NCBI GenBank assembly: GCA_964019055.1 | Contig: OZ025211.1 | Location: 8,372,400-8,436,399, forward strand | DNA: 64,000 nucleotides | Direction: 5' to 3' | Source: Anthopleura xanthogrammica | Taxonomy: Eukaryota; Cnidaria; Anthozoa; Actiniaria; Actiniidae | Shown here: one piece after another, positions 11,144 to 23,143 of the stretch | How positions within the stretch are numbered: position 1 is the first letter of the stretch | Layout of the letters: every line of letters begins with the position of its first letter | The notes under the pieces: model-generated | Databases searched by the model: none | What the model was told of the DNA's origin: nothing | Seen by the model: the letters and a program-made list of their open reading frames with translations, nothing else | Program-made: the position numbers and the translations under genes

Positions 11144-14100
11144 ATGGAGTTTTTCGTACTGATAGTCGTAATTCTAAAGTCGATAGACACTTTATCAAAT
11201 GCACAAGAACATTTCAATATTACTCGAAGATCTACTGTAAATTCTAATAATGATAAACATGGTTTAGCAGACTTATTCCAGCTTCCTCTATCTCGGTGTG
11301 GTGAGAGTAAAGGTGCTACAGAGTGTCCTCTGATGGGAGGAAGAAAGAAAGGAGATTGCAAGTGTGCTTGTGACATGAAAGATAAAAGAAACGTCACGTA
11401 CAAAAGTACTTTTGGATTCTACGATGGAGTATGGAAATGTACGAATAACTCTGCTCTGAGACACAATACAGGTACATTAATGGACGTTAGATTTCCCGTG
11501 TTTTAAATAAAGCCTGGTATAATCTTGTTGGTTTGCCAAAAAGGCGCTAAAGTAATATGATAATTCACTCAGGAAGAGCTTACAAGAAAGGAGAAGCAGC
11601 AATTCAGTTCAATTTCTCCCTCAGATTAATCCTTATAGTCTTAGTCATTAATGAAAATCTTTCTCTACTGTAACAATATTACCACAACGCTGTATAAAGC
11701 CGGCTATAAAAACTAAACATTTTGTTGCTAAGCTAATTTAATCAGAACTACTGTATGTTAATTCATCTGTTTATGATTTGATGTGCATTTGCAAGAAGGA
11801 AGGGAGGAAGAATGTAGGCATGTTTTTAATATTTTGTTGGATTAATGAGTTTATCAGCTTACTATTCAAGATACGGACACACGATGCAGCATTGCGCGCA
11901 ATGTTGCAGGCAATCGATGTTGCACGCAATGTTGCTGAAGCAGAAAGCCATCCTACTTCATCAATATTGCCTGCAATATTGCGCGCAATGCTGCAGAGTG
12001 TGTCTTCACCTTAAGTAAATATTGGTTATCAATCTTTCCAGGCTTATTCAATTAGTCCTGTGTCTATACATAGTTCTGACGGCTATCAATTTATTTAGGT
12101 TGTTTACTGTGGCCAATATCTGCTTCTTTGGACGATCCAATCCCAACACTAGGCAAATCAATACAGGGGTTTATTTTGAGATCGGGATACAATAGAGACA
12201 GACTTCGCTGCTTTGACCGCAGGGAACGTAACCCACACGAGAATTCAACCTATCAAGACTGTGATGGGACTTGGAAAAGTCTTAACAAATCTGCTATTCA
12301 GAGAAATTTCAAATTACAGGGATTTTCCATCTTTCAGAGAGTAAGTAATGTGTCAATACAATGCAAACAACTAACATTGCAACAATACCCATTGTGGATC
12401 AATATTTCCTTATTCAGACACAAGGTTTTTTCGTTTAGTTAAAGTACCAAGCAAGTCATTCGTACCCTCTTCCTTCTGGTCGGCTGATCAAACTGGTACT
12501 TGAATGTGATCATCCAAAGTCAATCGCTTGTTTGCTACTAAAAACAAAAGGAAAAGTCAACTGTAAGTATATATCGTAAGGGAATCAAAGGCAAAACCTT
12601 GTTCATAATCCAGGATATCAGTCAGTGTGTAGTATTTACTTGGTCAGCGCTGGATAAAAATCGACCCCTGAATCATTTTTTGTGCCATCAGCTATCCTCA
12701 GTAAAAAAACGTATGGTTAATAATCATAACCATCATTATTAATATTGCCATATCCAAATCCAAAACTTAACTGATATACACCGAATTGAAATATGGCGAC
12801 CAATTTGAATAACTATTGTTTTGGACTGACTAGCCTCATGTTCACGTGTAAACATCAAAGTAATTTTACATGTATGAGAGGCTATTCAGTCCAGAACAAT
12901 AGTTATTCAAATTGGTCGCCATATTTCGATTCGGTATATATGCTAGCCATTCAGTTTCACCAAGGCTGATTTGACTGTGGGGAATCGTGAAACTACACCT
13001 TTTTTCCATCCCAGAAATTTGTTATCCGTTTCTTCGATTATATCCGTTTAAGAATAGGGTAATAAACCAAATGCCAATCTTCTTGACTATATCAATATAA
13101 GTTTTTTCTCGAAAACAGGTCCTTTGCCGTCCATCTCAACAACTTCATTATCCACATCGATTTTAGCCACATCTGAGAATATATCCGCTAATGTAATTGC
13201 CAATTCAACAACGTCGACGATAAACGATTCGAATTACAGCAGCAGTACCACAGCCACCAATTGGCTGATTGCAGGCTCAGCATCAGGAGGTATTGCCTTT
13301 ATAATAATCATTACCGTCATCGTAGTGATAATCATGAGGACATGCAAAAGGTAAATTTAAGGGACTTTCATGTGAATAATCTGAAGCCTTCAATGCTTGA
13401 TTATCTAGTCAGCCTTAATCAGTGGGCTTCCTGTGGTAGGGTACTGATAAACGAGAGGGGAAATGCAATTAGAAAAGAAATCTTATCAGGAATGATGCGT
13501 CTTATAGCCCATTTTCGATATTTTGGTATCGAAAGTGGGCTACTCAATCCTCACCCTCAAACCAAGGCTCTTTTCCGAAAAAAGGAAAGGCAATGAAAAA
13601 ATACATGACTATGGATTCGCTAACTCAAAACAAAGAACCTTATTCTAAATGGAATGAAACGTGGTCTGAAATTGGAAAACATCATGTCAATGTAAGAAAA
13701 TATATTGTAACAGAAAAGTTAGAATTTAAATTAAGACGGATTATTTGTAACCTTGAAAATCTTCAATGCAGGAAAAACAAAGCAAGAAAAAGCGAAAGAA
13801 ATCCACAAAAAGGTAAAACATGCATTAGATAGTTTGGTGATATCGTGCACGATCTTTTAGAATTGAGGCCCATTTTGGTGGCCCCTGCGAGCCCTGTCGG
13901 TCATATTTCTTGTACAGCTGGACACAGGAAGACCCACCAGGGGGTCAGTGAAAAATGCAACTTCTCTGTTTTCCCACCTCAAAATCACTTGTTGAAAATC
14001 AATATGCTATCGAAGACGATCAAGAAAATCGAGTTTTGGAGTAAATATCGAGTGGATGAAAAAAACCTGTTTGATGCCCATACATTGCGTTATAATATGC

Positions 14101-16261
14101 CTTTCTCCGAAGGAATCCGACATGCATCTTAAACAATACAACTTACAAAAACCTTCCTAAATATTTTCATTTTAGGGTCTTGGGTAATTTCCTAAATAAG
14201 AGTCGTTTTTCAGGCCCTACTGTATGTATTAGGAATAAGTTCAAAACAATTGTTACGCGACATCCCCCACCTTTGGAATTGAAATCCTGGTTTTTTTTTT
14301 CCTAGGATATCTTCAAAATGGAATGTCAAATTGCAGAAATGAATGCAGTCTGTTCGCAGGTATGCTAAACAATGTATTTGTGTATAGAAATAGTCAAAAT
14401 GGACAGCTAGTATTGGGCATTTCAACAGCCCTCTCAGGGAAGAGGGGGATATTTACCAATACCAGCCAACCAAATCAATACAATCGTGTCTCTATTCTGG
14501 ACTACTGTTATGACCTTGCCCTCTTATACAATGATCACTATCATACATTTTTTTTCCTAGATAGAAGCGATGAGATGTATACATACGCAAACGCAATATC
14601 AGTTGGAAATACTAACGATCGTCTTCAAAGATCTCTCGGTAATTAAAAAGGGATTATCAAAAAATCAATACTCCAGTTTCACATTCGATGGAAACCGCTG
14701 TTTTTGAAGACCACAGACTCATTTGTACAGGCTTAGCCTCGCTTATAAGTCAGCTATTCAACGACATCATTAAAAGTCCGTGGGATTTCAAAACATTGGT
14801 ATTGTTCAACTTACACATTCTTTACATTACGGTTGACTTATGCAAATCATTAGCAACAGCCAACTGTAATGTAAAGAATGTGCAAGTTGAATAATACCAA
14901 TCCCACGGACTTTTAATGGTGCCTTTGAATAGATGACTTATAAACGAGGCTAAGCCTGTACAAATGAGTCTGTGGTCTTCAAAAACAGCGGTTTCCATCG
15001 AATGTGAAACTGGAGTATTTTAAGTGGATTTCTGATCATACTTCTCATCTTTGAAGCATGCAAATAATTAGTCCCATCTTAGCTGGATCGACCAAATATT
15101 CATTCCAGTTTTTTATCTAGGAAGAAAGTTTGTAGTACATTTTATCTGAATAGACCTTTTTCAAATTCGTAAAAATACCGCTGTGTTCCTTGACTACAGA
15201 TTCATTTACGCAGGGTTAGCCTCAATTTTACGCGGAGTGTTCATGTATTGCAGTGAAGGTCCGTGGAATTTCAAAGTGTTTGTATTGTTGACGTTGTGCA
15301 TTCTTTACTTTACCGTTGATATTTGTGAATGTTTAGACACTGAACTGAGGCCAACCCTGCGTAAGTGAGTCTGTAATCAAGGAATACAGCGGTTTTTACG
15401 AATTCAAAAAAGGACTATGGACGTTCCAATAGTAAAAATAAAAAAATATTCTCGGCCGGCGATCGGTGCTTCCAAAATATATTTTGATTTCAAGTAACAA
15501 GCGAATATAACCTTCAAAATCAAACTTTACTATTATTTGCAGAAATGTGGTCAGAAACGAACTACATGCATATGAACCAGCAAGCGGCCTTGAAAAACTG
15601 GGGGGGCGGCACAAAGCAACACGTGACCACGACAAATGGGGGGGGGGGGGGGGGTTCCGCAGCCCCTCCCCTTGCAACGGCCCTGTATAAAAACCTAGAT
15701 GTTGAAAAAGGGTTTTAAAAAATCCTGGATCCGCCCTTGAATAGACACAAAAGAGAACAATGGAATTAGAGTATACTAATGTGTATTAGTCTAATATCTA
15801 TTTCACGGGTTTAGTGATTTCACTCTCAAGCGATTTATGGTTTACGACATATCTTTTCCCAATTCACAGATCCCATCCCAGCTGTTGATTACGTCAATAT
15901 CAGGAACCCTGACTTCTATAATCCCTCTGACGAACTGGTTTACGAAATCATGCCAAATACAGAAACAGCTGATGAGTCCAAGGCTATCAAACAAGACGAA
16001 GAGACGAGCGATCAAACTCTCGACTCGACAATGTACGGTTCCCTTGTAAGGAATGTACCCCACGTATATGGTTCCCTCAAAGGTCCTCACAAGACACATG
16101 AAGACGAGACAGATAGACAAGTCACGTGCACATCACAAAATAAGGAAAACGATACTTATCAGCAACTGAATACTTTTGGTCAGCAGAATCACGACGAATA
16201 TCAGGCGCTAGAGTACAAAAGGGAGAAACATGCAAATAAGATCGGAAATACAGCAATATGA
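11144..16261 (+). CDS. Receptor array gene C: single-pass protein with an exact ITAM spacing in its tail
   Basis: Eight exons: 11144-11471, 12099-12340, 12439-12562, 13119-13350, 13772-13812, 14306-14359, 14561-14638, 15870-16261, giving 496 residues. It starts with a signal peptide (MEFFVLIVVILKSIDTLSNA). From CGESKG to the exon 1 donor it is almost identical to gene B, while the part before differs. Exon 2 has DDPIPT and NSTYQ-CDGTW; exon 3 has YPLPSGRLIKLVLEC. Exon 4 is a Ser/Thr stalk plus membrane segment (about residues 280-303). The tail has VDYVNI, LVYEIM, then YGSL-x7-YGSL, then YQQL-x10-YQAL. Exons 5-7 are short and rest on splice sites and phase alone (2-1, 1-1, 1-1). Exon 3 could start at 12439 or 12445; both keep the frame. 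Inferred phosphotyrosine-signalling receptor. Confidence 0.8.
11869..12014. repeat. GC-skipping inverted repeat, family copy 1
   Basis: The arms GGACACACGATGCAGCATTG and its reverse flank GCAGGCAATCGATG / CATCAATATTGCCTGC. A related element at 51035-51210 shares the CAACATTGC and GGACACA words, so this is a dispersed MITE family. Confidence 0.7.
12773..12940. repeat. Hairpin element in intron 3 of gene C
   Basis: Two arms of about 65 bp: TATACACCGAATTGAAATAT...TGGACTGA at 12773-12831, reversed at 12880-12940. The loop is about 50 bp. MITE-like. Confidence 0.8.
14667..15020. repeat. Long near-perfect hairpin element in intron 7 of gene C
   Basis: Arms of about 160 bp run from AATACTCCAGTTTCACATTC (14667) to its reverse at 15001-15020, with few mismatches, so this copy looks young. 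A short reading frame at 14688-14894 lies wholly inside the left arm and is not a gene. Confidence 0.85.
15157..15412. repeat. Second hairpin element in intron 7 of gene C
   Basis: The arms begin TTTTCAAATTCGTAAAAA and end with the reverse at 15392-15412. The inner GGTTAGCCTC / GAGGCCAACC words resemble the neighbouring element at 14667-15020, so the two may be distant relatives. Confidence 0.8.
15590..15690. repeat. G-run dispersed repeat, copy 1
   Basis: CCTTGAAAAACTGGGGGG, CAAAGCAACACGTGACCACG and a long G run recur in the same order at 57835-57965 in muskelin intron 18. It is a dispersed repeat containing homopolymer tracts. Confidence 0.7.
16034..16078 (+). other. ITAM with canonical spacing in gene C
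   Basis: Encodes YGSL, seven residues, then YGSL, matching the ITAM rule YxxL/I-x(6-8)-YxxL/I. A second pair, YQQL-x10-YQAL, follows at 16157-16210. ITAMs recruit Syk-family kinases in vertebrates. That this one does so is inference. Confidence 0.7.
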
Positions 16262-17677
16262 ACTCAGCATCACATAGTAGTAGAGTTTGTTAGGCTTTTC
16301 CCTTCATTCGAGATTTTTTCCCCAGTTTTCCTCGGAGTTATCTCCCAAAATTTATGATTCGCATTTATTTCTTTACAAAGCTGTTTTTAGTCGTTTTTTT
16401 TTATTGTTTCTCTTGAAAAATCATCCTTCTCATCGTGTACGTATTCACCATAGACTGCTGGATTCACCGAAATCTAGGATTTGCCCATGCTACTTATCTT
16501 GGAGGCACATTATGACGTCATACCGAAAAGCGATGGCAGTAGACTGGGGACGAGGCTAGTTTCAGGGTATATCGCTAGTAGGTAATATGCATCAAAACTC
16601 AAAAAGCACTCTGGGAAACCGAGCCCTGCAAAAATGAAACAGGGAAATCAATGGATATATCAGAAAAAAATACTCTGTTATTTTCGTCTGTCGAAATACT
16701 TACATTTTTATAGAAAATGTCGAAGGAAAAATTGTCAGATGAATGTTTAGAGAAGCCAAAAAAGTGTAAGGACTCGGTTTCCCATCATGCTTTGTGTTTT
16801 AAATTCGAGCTCGTGCACATTGGCCTATAAAATTTAGAAGGTAAAACTCGATGTCAAAGGTTTTCTAAGCCGCTCGATATCTTGATATAAATTTTTTAAA
16901 TTCATAATTACAATGCAAGTCATATTTGATATCATTAGTTGCTTCCGAATAATTAGTGATGTGAAATATATATTAATAATAAAAATAAATAGTAAAGAAG
17001 CAAAAACTCAGTGCTAGTTGATTTAAACAGAATAAAAATAGAAATACTGAATTTTCTTTCATTTTCAATAAAAACTCCTCTTAAGAAAATATTTAGAAGT
17101 CATGATTTTTACCATTATCATTATTTCCTTAGAAGGAGCTAGTAGTTAAATTCGTTCATTATTGATCATAGTATTGAGGAGAACCAAGCTAAATTCTAAA
17201 AATGCAGCGTATATCCTTCAACTCGTAATCATTTCGGTAAAAATAAAAGACAGAGATACAGAGTATTGGGAAAAGAAACAAATGAACAAATTGCTTCTAG
17301 AATTTGACTGAATGATAAAAAAAAGAGGAAAAATCTGTAAATCTAGATTCATCAATATTTCAAAATTTTTCGAACTGTCGCCGGTCTCATTTTGGCTGTC
17401 TGGCTATTTCTATTAGCTTTCATAGTGGTTTAGCTTTGCATATTATAAACTCCAGGTACTGCTTATCGAAATTACATTGAGTATTGATTTGAATCACGCA
17501 GATGAAGTGTTTTGTCTGACTCGATCAGTATATTTTGTCAGCCACTCACATCGAAATTTTAAGACTGAATTCATTAAAGCTTGTCTGGAAAATTCGTTGA
17601 ATGAAAATAGGAAATTAATTTTTCTGATAATTGCATAAATAGCCTACATCTGCAAGCTTCGTGGTTCTGATAGAAAA
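16262..17677. other. Spacer between genes C and D
   Basis: AT-rich with many A and T runs. I see no gene, no clear inverted-repeat element and no simple repeat here. Gene C's poly(A) site and gene D's promoter must lie within it but are not recognisable. Confidence 0.6.
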
Positions 17678-20600
17678 ATGGTGACAAAACTTGTTCTAGG
17701 CTTGGTATTTCTAAAGTTCATGTTCTGTTTATGTGATGAAGAACACTTGAACATCACTCGCATGAGGTATTATAATTTGGGTGGAGATGAGTTTCAGATT
17801 CCTTCATCTCTTTATGGTGACAATGACAGCAAATGCTCTAACAAATGCTCTGCAATGGGCGGAAGGCGTACTGATTCACTTCGTGAAGTAAAGCCAGATT
17901 GTGAGTGCAAATGCAGACCGTGCAGTAAAACGTTTGGATTTTATGAAAGAAAATGGAAGTGCGCCATTGACGACGACATCAGTCGAAATGCAGGTTAGTC
18001 AGTCGTATGATTACTATGAAGTATAACAGCCGCCATGATACTCGGAAATACAAAAATAATAAAAAGAAGAATGATACGTAAATTTAAAAGAAGATGGCAG
18101 GGACTGCTCACAAGTCAGGCTCTCCCTTTGTAACTGCCAATCTTCATTAACTGGCTTAATAATAAAAACAGTGCATATGGCTATACTGAAATAGACATTT
18201 TTCTAAATTCTCCCATATTGACTGTTCAAGCAGAAATCATTTTTGAATATTAAAATAAAGGTAGTTTCGAGGGATGAATAATTTAACGTAGCCAAGAAAT
18301 ACAGCACTGAAATATGCGGGAGTCAATGTATTAACTACATGTTGTCTGAAAATCTAAAGTAAAAAGGGTTCATAAATGATGGTGGATTATTCACTTCTTG
18401 GTCGAATTATCTACCGTAACTAGTCCTTGAGCCAGCGTCCACCATGTATTTTTGGAATCCTCAGGGTTTCCACTTTCCAAAAATGTATAGTGGCATGTCA
18501 TAAATGTAGCTAATGGGGCTAAAAGGACGGTATCATGGTAATCATATTGAAATATATCGACTGATACTGGTTTATGGTTTATTCTGCTAGGATGCTCGAT
18601 AGTTACAAGCGCACTTTATGGAGATAATACAATTCCAACGATATCCTTAACATATTTTAACTTCTTGGAATTCGAGGACAAGGCCAGAAACAAAGATGGG
18701 AGATGCAACAGCTTTGGGTCAATACCGGAAAACAACCTCTCGTATTTTGCTTGTAATGGAGCCTGGAAACCACTTGACTATTCAATACTGGAGAATAGTT
18801 TTAGAATATCCATAGTACAAGTAATACAAGGGCCGAAGTTTACTGCAAATGTAAGTAGCACTATGTGAACTGTAATGCATTTGGACACATTATTTCGTGA
18901 ATAAAAAATCAAATTTTCTCTTCTTAATTTAAGAAGGTAAAAAAAACAATATGATCCTCTGCCCAAATGGTCTATAAGTCAATAGCCCCTGAGGCCGAAG
19001 GCCGAAACATGAGTGTGAGAGGTCTAATAGACCCTTTTCGAATATGGCGTCTATGACGTCAAACGAGGAGAATTAGAATGTCCCGGATGTCGAAACCCAA
19101 TGATTTCCACTAGCAGCATCCGGGACTGGAATGCCACGGATTTCAAAACACAATCATTATCACTCATGACATCCAGGACATGATCGGATTCGTCGTTTGA
19201 CGTCATAGACGCCATATTTGAAAAGGGTATATTTTTTAAATATTTTTTTTGGTTTTCAAAACTGGCCTTTTTCGCTATTATATAGTGGTCTATCACTAAT
19301 AGACCCCTAGTAGCTCAGCCTGAATGAGAGCGCAGGATTTGTGATAGACCATTAGTAGGTTTATACTTATACTAAATAGCCATTGGCTGAGAAACCCTTG
19401 GCCCTCATTCTATGATCGAATTGAGCGGAATGCAGAAGTGATTAACCCAAGGTAAACCGTTCGATATTGAGTTATTTTAAGCGTTCAATACCAAATGTGG
19501 TATTTTTCTTTGACTTTGTTTTTTTTTTATCAGTTGAAAGCTCTCTTAATTCAGAGGTTTCTTTGTTAAGTGACTTCAAACCAGCATACAAGGACCGCGG
19601 AGGCGGGAGGTGGGGGCTTAGGGGGGCTTAGACCTCAAATTTCAAGTCAGAAATGATTTTGTTACAAGTTGCATAATGCTTTGACACTGGAAATTGCATT
19701 TCCGAGAGCCTCAATTTAAAAGTTTTCAGGGGGTCAGCAGGCATTCACCTGGACCCCCTAAATTAGCCCCCCCCCCCATACACACACACTCTAAAAACTA
19801 TGCTCCATGGTCCCTGATCCTGATATACTACATAATCAACGTTAGCCGGTTAATGTTGTTTATCGTCGGTTCGCTGTCTCCTTCTTTTAAAGTACTACAC
19901 AGTAAATTAAACAACAAATTAAACGAGACTAAATCAGCAGTGAACCAGTGAATCAAACTTACAATACATATCCATGTATTTGTGTTTATGTAGATCATGT
20001 CGGCAATGTATCATCAGATTCATCCACTTCTTGCTGGAAGAATTATCAAAGTTGGAATTGAATGTAGATCACCTCTGAAAAGAACAAAGTGTTTCTTAGT
20101 AAAACTAGAAGGACAATTGAGCTGTGAGTATTCCAACTTGGCTACAAGGAAGGAAGGAAGGAAGGAGGGAAGGAAGGAAGGGAGGGAAGGAAGGAAGAGA
20201 GGGAAGGACGGAAGGGAGGGAGGAAGGAAGGATGGAGGAGGAAGTAAATACATGTATGTAAGGTAAGTAAGTACGTAAGTAAGTAAGAAGAGAGGCTAGA
20301 GCTCCATCCCTTCCCCAAAAAATAATTTAAACTAAGAAAGTAATGCTATACCTGACAAGCAATGATGCTACATTTCTAATGAACTAGGCTTTGATCGATG
20401 GATTAAGTTAGCTGGGTGGAATGACAGGGGATAGAGCTCCATCCCTTTACCAAAAACAGTTTAAACTAAAAAAGTAATATTTTATCTGACAAGCAACGAT
20501 GCTGAAAAGTAATAAACTGATGTTATTTCCCATAACACAGGCCCTACGGCAACATCTGTAACACCAACGCCATTCAAAACAACGACAAAGGAATCAATGA

Positions 20601-20770
20601 CAACAAAGAGCATGCCCACCGTACCGCAAAACTGGTCACCATTGCCGCCAAATTTTTGGGATGGAATACCAGGTACATGCTCAAATAGGGTCTCCCCGAC
20701 ACGAGGAAGCTGGAATTGCATTGCAAGTTCAGTTGCTGGATTGTTATTTTCAAAAATGATACTTGTTTAA
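17678..20770 (+). CDS. Receptor array gene D: ectodomain with a truncated membrane segment and no tail
   Basis: Four exons: 17678-17993, 18591-18850, 19994-20123, 20541-20770, giving 311 residues. Signal peptide MVTKLVLGLVFLKFMFCLC, then the exon 1 Cys module (CSNKCSAMGGR, CECKCRPC, KTFGFYERKWKC), exon 2 (C-NGAWKPL) and exon 3 (HPLLAGRIIKVGIEC, CFLVKLEGQLSC). Exon 4 is a Thr/Pro stalk that reads on into WNCIASSVAGLLFSKMILV and a TAA. This end aligns with the start of the membrane segments of B and C (W-IAGS...), so the TAA appears to cut the membrane segment and remove the tail. A GT at 20673 could instead splice out early, but I find no downstream membrane or tail exon before gene E. It may be a decaying gene, a secreted or weakly anchored decoy, or possibly GPI-anchored. 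Confidence 0.7.
18961..19361. repeat. Dispersed repeat with a second element inserted
   Basis: ATGGTCTA..GTCAATAGCCC..TGAGGCCGAAGGCC at the left and GGTCTATCACTAATAGACCC at the right match 38033-38294 in the same order. Here the sequence is interrupted by another inverted repeat (19029-19230). It lies in intron 2 of gene D. Confidence 0.75.
19029..19230. repeat. Inverted-repeat element nested in the repeat above
   Basis: The arms AATATGGCGTCTATGACGTC (19039) and GACGTCATAGACGCCATATT (19198) are exact inverses at the ends of a 200-bp hairpin. The uninterrupted copy at 38033-38294 lacks it, which marks it as a later insertion. Confidence 0.8.
20140..20283. repeat. GGAA-rich and GTAA simple repeats
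   Basis: (GGAA/GGGA)n from about 20148 to 20242, then (GTAA)n. Begins about 25 bp after the exon 3 donor of gene D. Reading frames across it are artefacts. Confidence 0.9.
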
Positions 20771-21249
20771 TATAATCTATTGCTGTATGGCGGATAAAGC
20801 AGGGCTGCCTAATTTTGCAATGCAAAACTGTCAAAATGATGAATTTCTACTAAGTGCACTATGTAACTCTTTAGTAGTTGCATTGAGAACCACTAAATTT
20901 TAGCAGCATAGGGACAACAGATCTAAATTAGCAAAAGCTCAAAATTTTCATCACATATGCGAGCTCTTGACACTGCAGGGTGTAGACAAAACGCGGCAGC
21001 CGATGGACAGTACGCGGCCGACACCCACGCGTTATCGTATCATTTAAAAAAATTCAATATCAGTTTTAATCATATCCATTTTGAAATCATTAGCAAATCC
21101 TGCAATCTGATTGGCTACAAAGTGTGCAATTTAAGCATTAATTGCACTATTTTGAATCATTAATTGCATCATTTTGTCAACCAATCACTTTTGAAGCTAC
21201 ATATAACTGTTGAGTATTTGAATATATTAAGTTTCAAAATGGATATGAT

Positions 21250-21403
21250 TAATAGGTAATAGAACTTAGTGTCTTGCAATTTTGGGCTGAAATCACACTC
21301 GTGATTAACAAATTGCACTCCCGCTGCGCGGTCGTGCAATTTTGTAATCACTCTTGCGATTTCAGCCCAAATTGCACTCCACTCAGTTCTATTACCATTA
21401 TTA
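21250..21403. repeat. Hairpin element
   Basis: TAATAGGTAATAGAACTTAG...TTTTGGGCTGAAATCACACT at the left is reversed at 21340-21403. MITE-like. Confidence 0.75.
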
Positions 21404-23015
21404 ACCAACTGAGTAAGGTATCCGTTAATTAGAATATTTGTATAACCAATAAAAAGATAAAAAATTGCTTTTAATCATACTTATTCACAGGGATATGGTT
21501 TAATGAGCAGCATCTCTTATTCATCACTGATCATGAATGCTCTCTCAAGATCCCATACTTGTCCTTATAAGTCTGCCTTCGCGCGAGCGGGAAGCAATCT
21601 GCTCAAAGAATCCTGAATATCTTTGGCTGTACGAAAGCCAGAACAGTTTAATAAAAATTTTCATCGACTTTGGACATCTGACGTACTGTGCATAAGTTTG
21701 CCTTTGCGCGAGCAGGGCTGGACACAGGGAGACTCACCAGGGTTCAGTGAAATATCTGACTTCCCTCTATTCCACCTCAAAATTACGTGTTGAATATCAA
21801 TATACTATCGAAAGTGGTTCATGGTGATCAATTTTTTTTGTCAATAATTTCGAAATAATTTTAACTGTTTATTGCTGTGTGTAGATAAGCAGACTAGTGA
21901 GTTTGGTAATGCAAAAATGTGAAAATCAATGAATTTTTACTGATTGTTAACCGTGTATCTGCTTAAGGTGGGGTAATACGGGCAACTTGTTGCTCGTATT
22001 GTCATCCCGTGCAACTACACAATTTTGTTGCTCGACTTTCAAATTTTTGATGCGCCGTGTAAACGTTCTTGCAACTTGTGTCGCGACGCCGTTGCGAGAC
22101 AAGTTGCAGAGAAAATTGCACCGTGTAATCGCGCCTTTTCTCTACAGAATTGGAAAATTTGTTGCGAGCCGGGGTGGTACTTAGGGCAGCATTCACTCTG
22201 CAACTTGCAACGCAACAACGGTTTTGTTAGTGAAGAAATTAATAAAATGCGCGCGTGCGTGCTGCGTGCAGATATAAAGCACGACCCGTAACGCATGTAT
22301 GTTCAAGAGATCGTATTTCGTTACACATAAATAAGTAACATGATGCCCTGCAAGTGACCTCTGAACGTGACACGCTTTCGGCGCATCATGTAGTTGCTGT
22401 GTTTCATCATCGGATAACAAATGAGTGTCTTCATATCATACTGAGCTGCATGCTTCGACTTCGAAATAAGATGATTTTTTTTTAATTATGGTGTAAAGCA
22501 TTCAATAATCATTATATGGTCTGAAGAAGTGTATCACCGAGGAAATTCTAGACTCCCTGAAGGTCAGTATTAGTTACAACACGATCAATCGTTTGTTAGA
22601 AAGACTTTGTAAAAACTATTCCTTTACTGCTGATCATGCATCATTTATGAGACCTTGGTAAAACGTTTGGATCTAGTACTTTGTGTATAGTTTTGTCTGT
22701 ATCACAGAGATGGATTCTACAGACATTATAGGATAATATTGCGACATGGCCTATCATTACACGTTCGTTCGTGTGAGTTTGATTGATTCTCGGGTGTTTA
22801 TGAATTCTCCTATTATCATCGATAACGTTTTATGTACCTTTTTCTATGGTTTTGTGGCATTTAAAAAAAAAAAAAACTCACAGATTTATCCTTTAATACT
22901 GTAATGGTATTTGTTTTATAACACATCATTTAATGGATAACTTATTACTTTTAATAATACTAACCACTTAACCACCGGAAGTGCACGAAAGCTCACACTT
23001 CCTGTTTATACAAAG

Positions 23016-23025
23016 TATATAAAAG
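23016..23025 (+). promoter_or_regulatory. TATA box of gene E
   Basis: TATATAAAAG lies 119 bp before the ATG of gene E, so transcription would begin near 23045. No equally good match was found before the other array genes. Confidence 0.5.
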
Positions 23026-23143
23026 CACATTTGCAATCAATCACCAGCTTTTTCTTGTCATTTCAGTAAAACCAAAACCAAATCAGTCCAAGGCGATCGC
23101 AAACAAGTAAAAACAACTAAAGATTCGAGATACAGATTTCGTC

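Larger units (their letters stand above)
20771..23143. other. Spacer between genes D and E
   Basis: No coding exon found despite a search for a membrane/tail exon for gene D. It contains a hairpin element (21250-21403) and a GTTGC/GCAAC-rich stretch at about 21965-22215 that resembles an eroded repeat. The last 130 bp hold the gene E promoter and leader. Confidence 0.6.

Noticed and set aside
21965..22215. GTTGC/GCAAC-rich stretch, possibly a MITE
   Set aside because: The words are frequent, but I could not pair convincing terminal inverted repeats.
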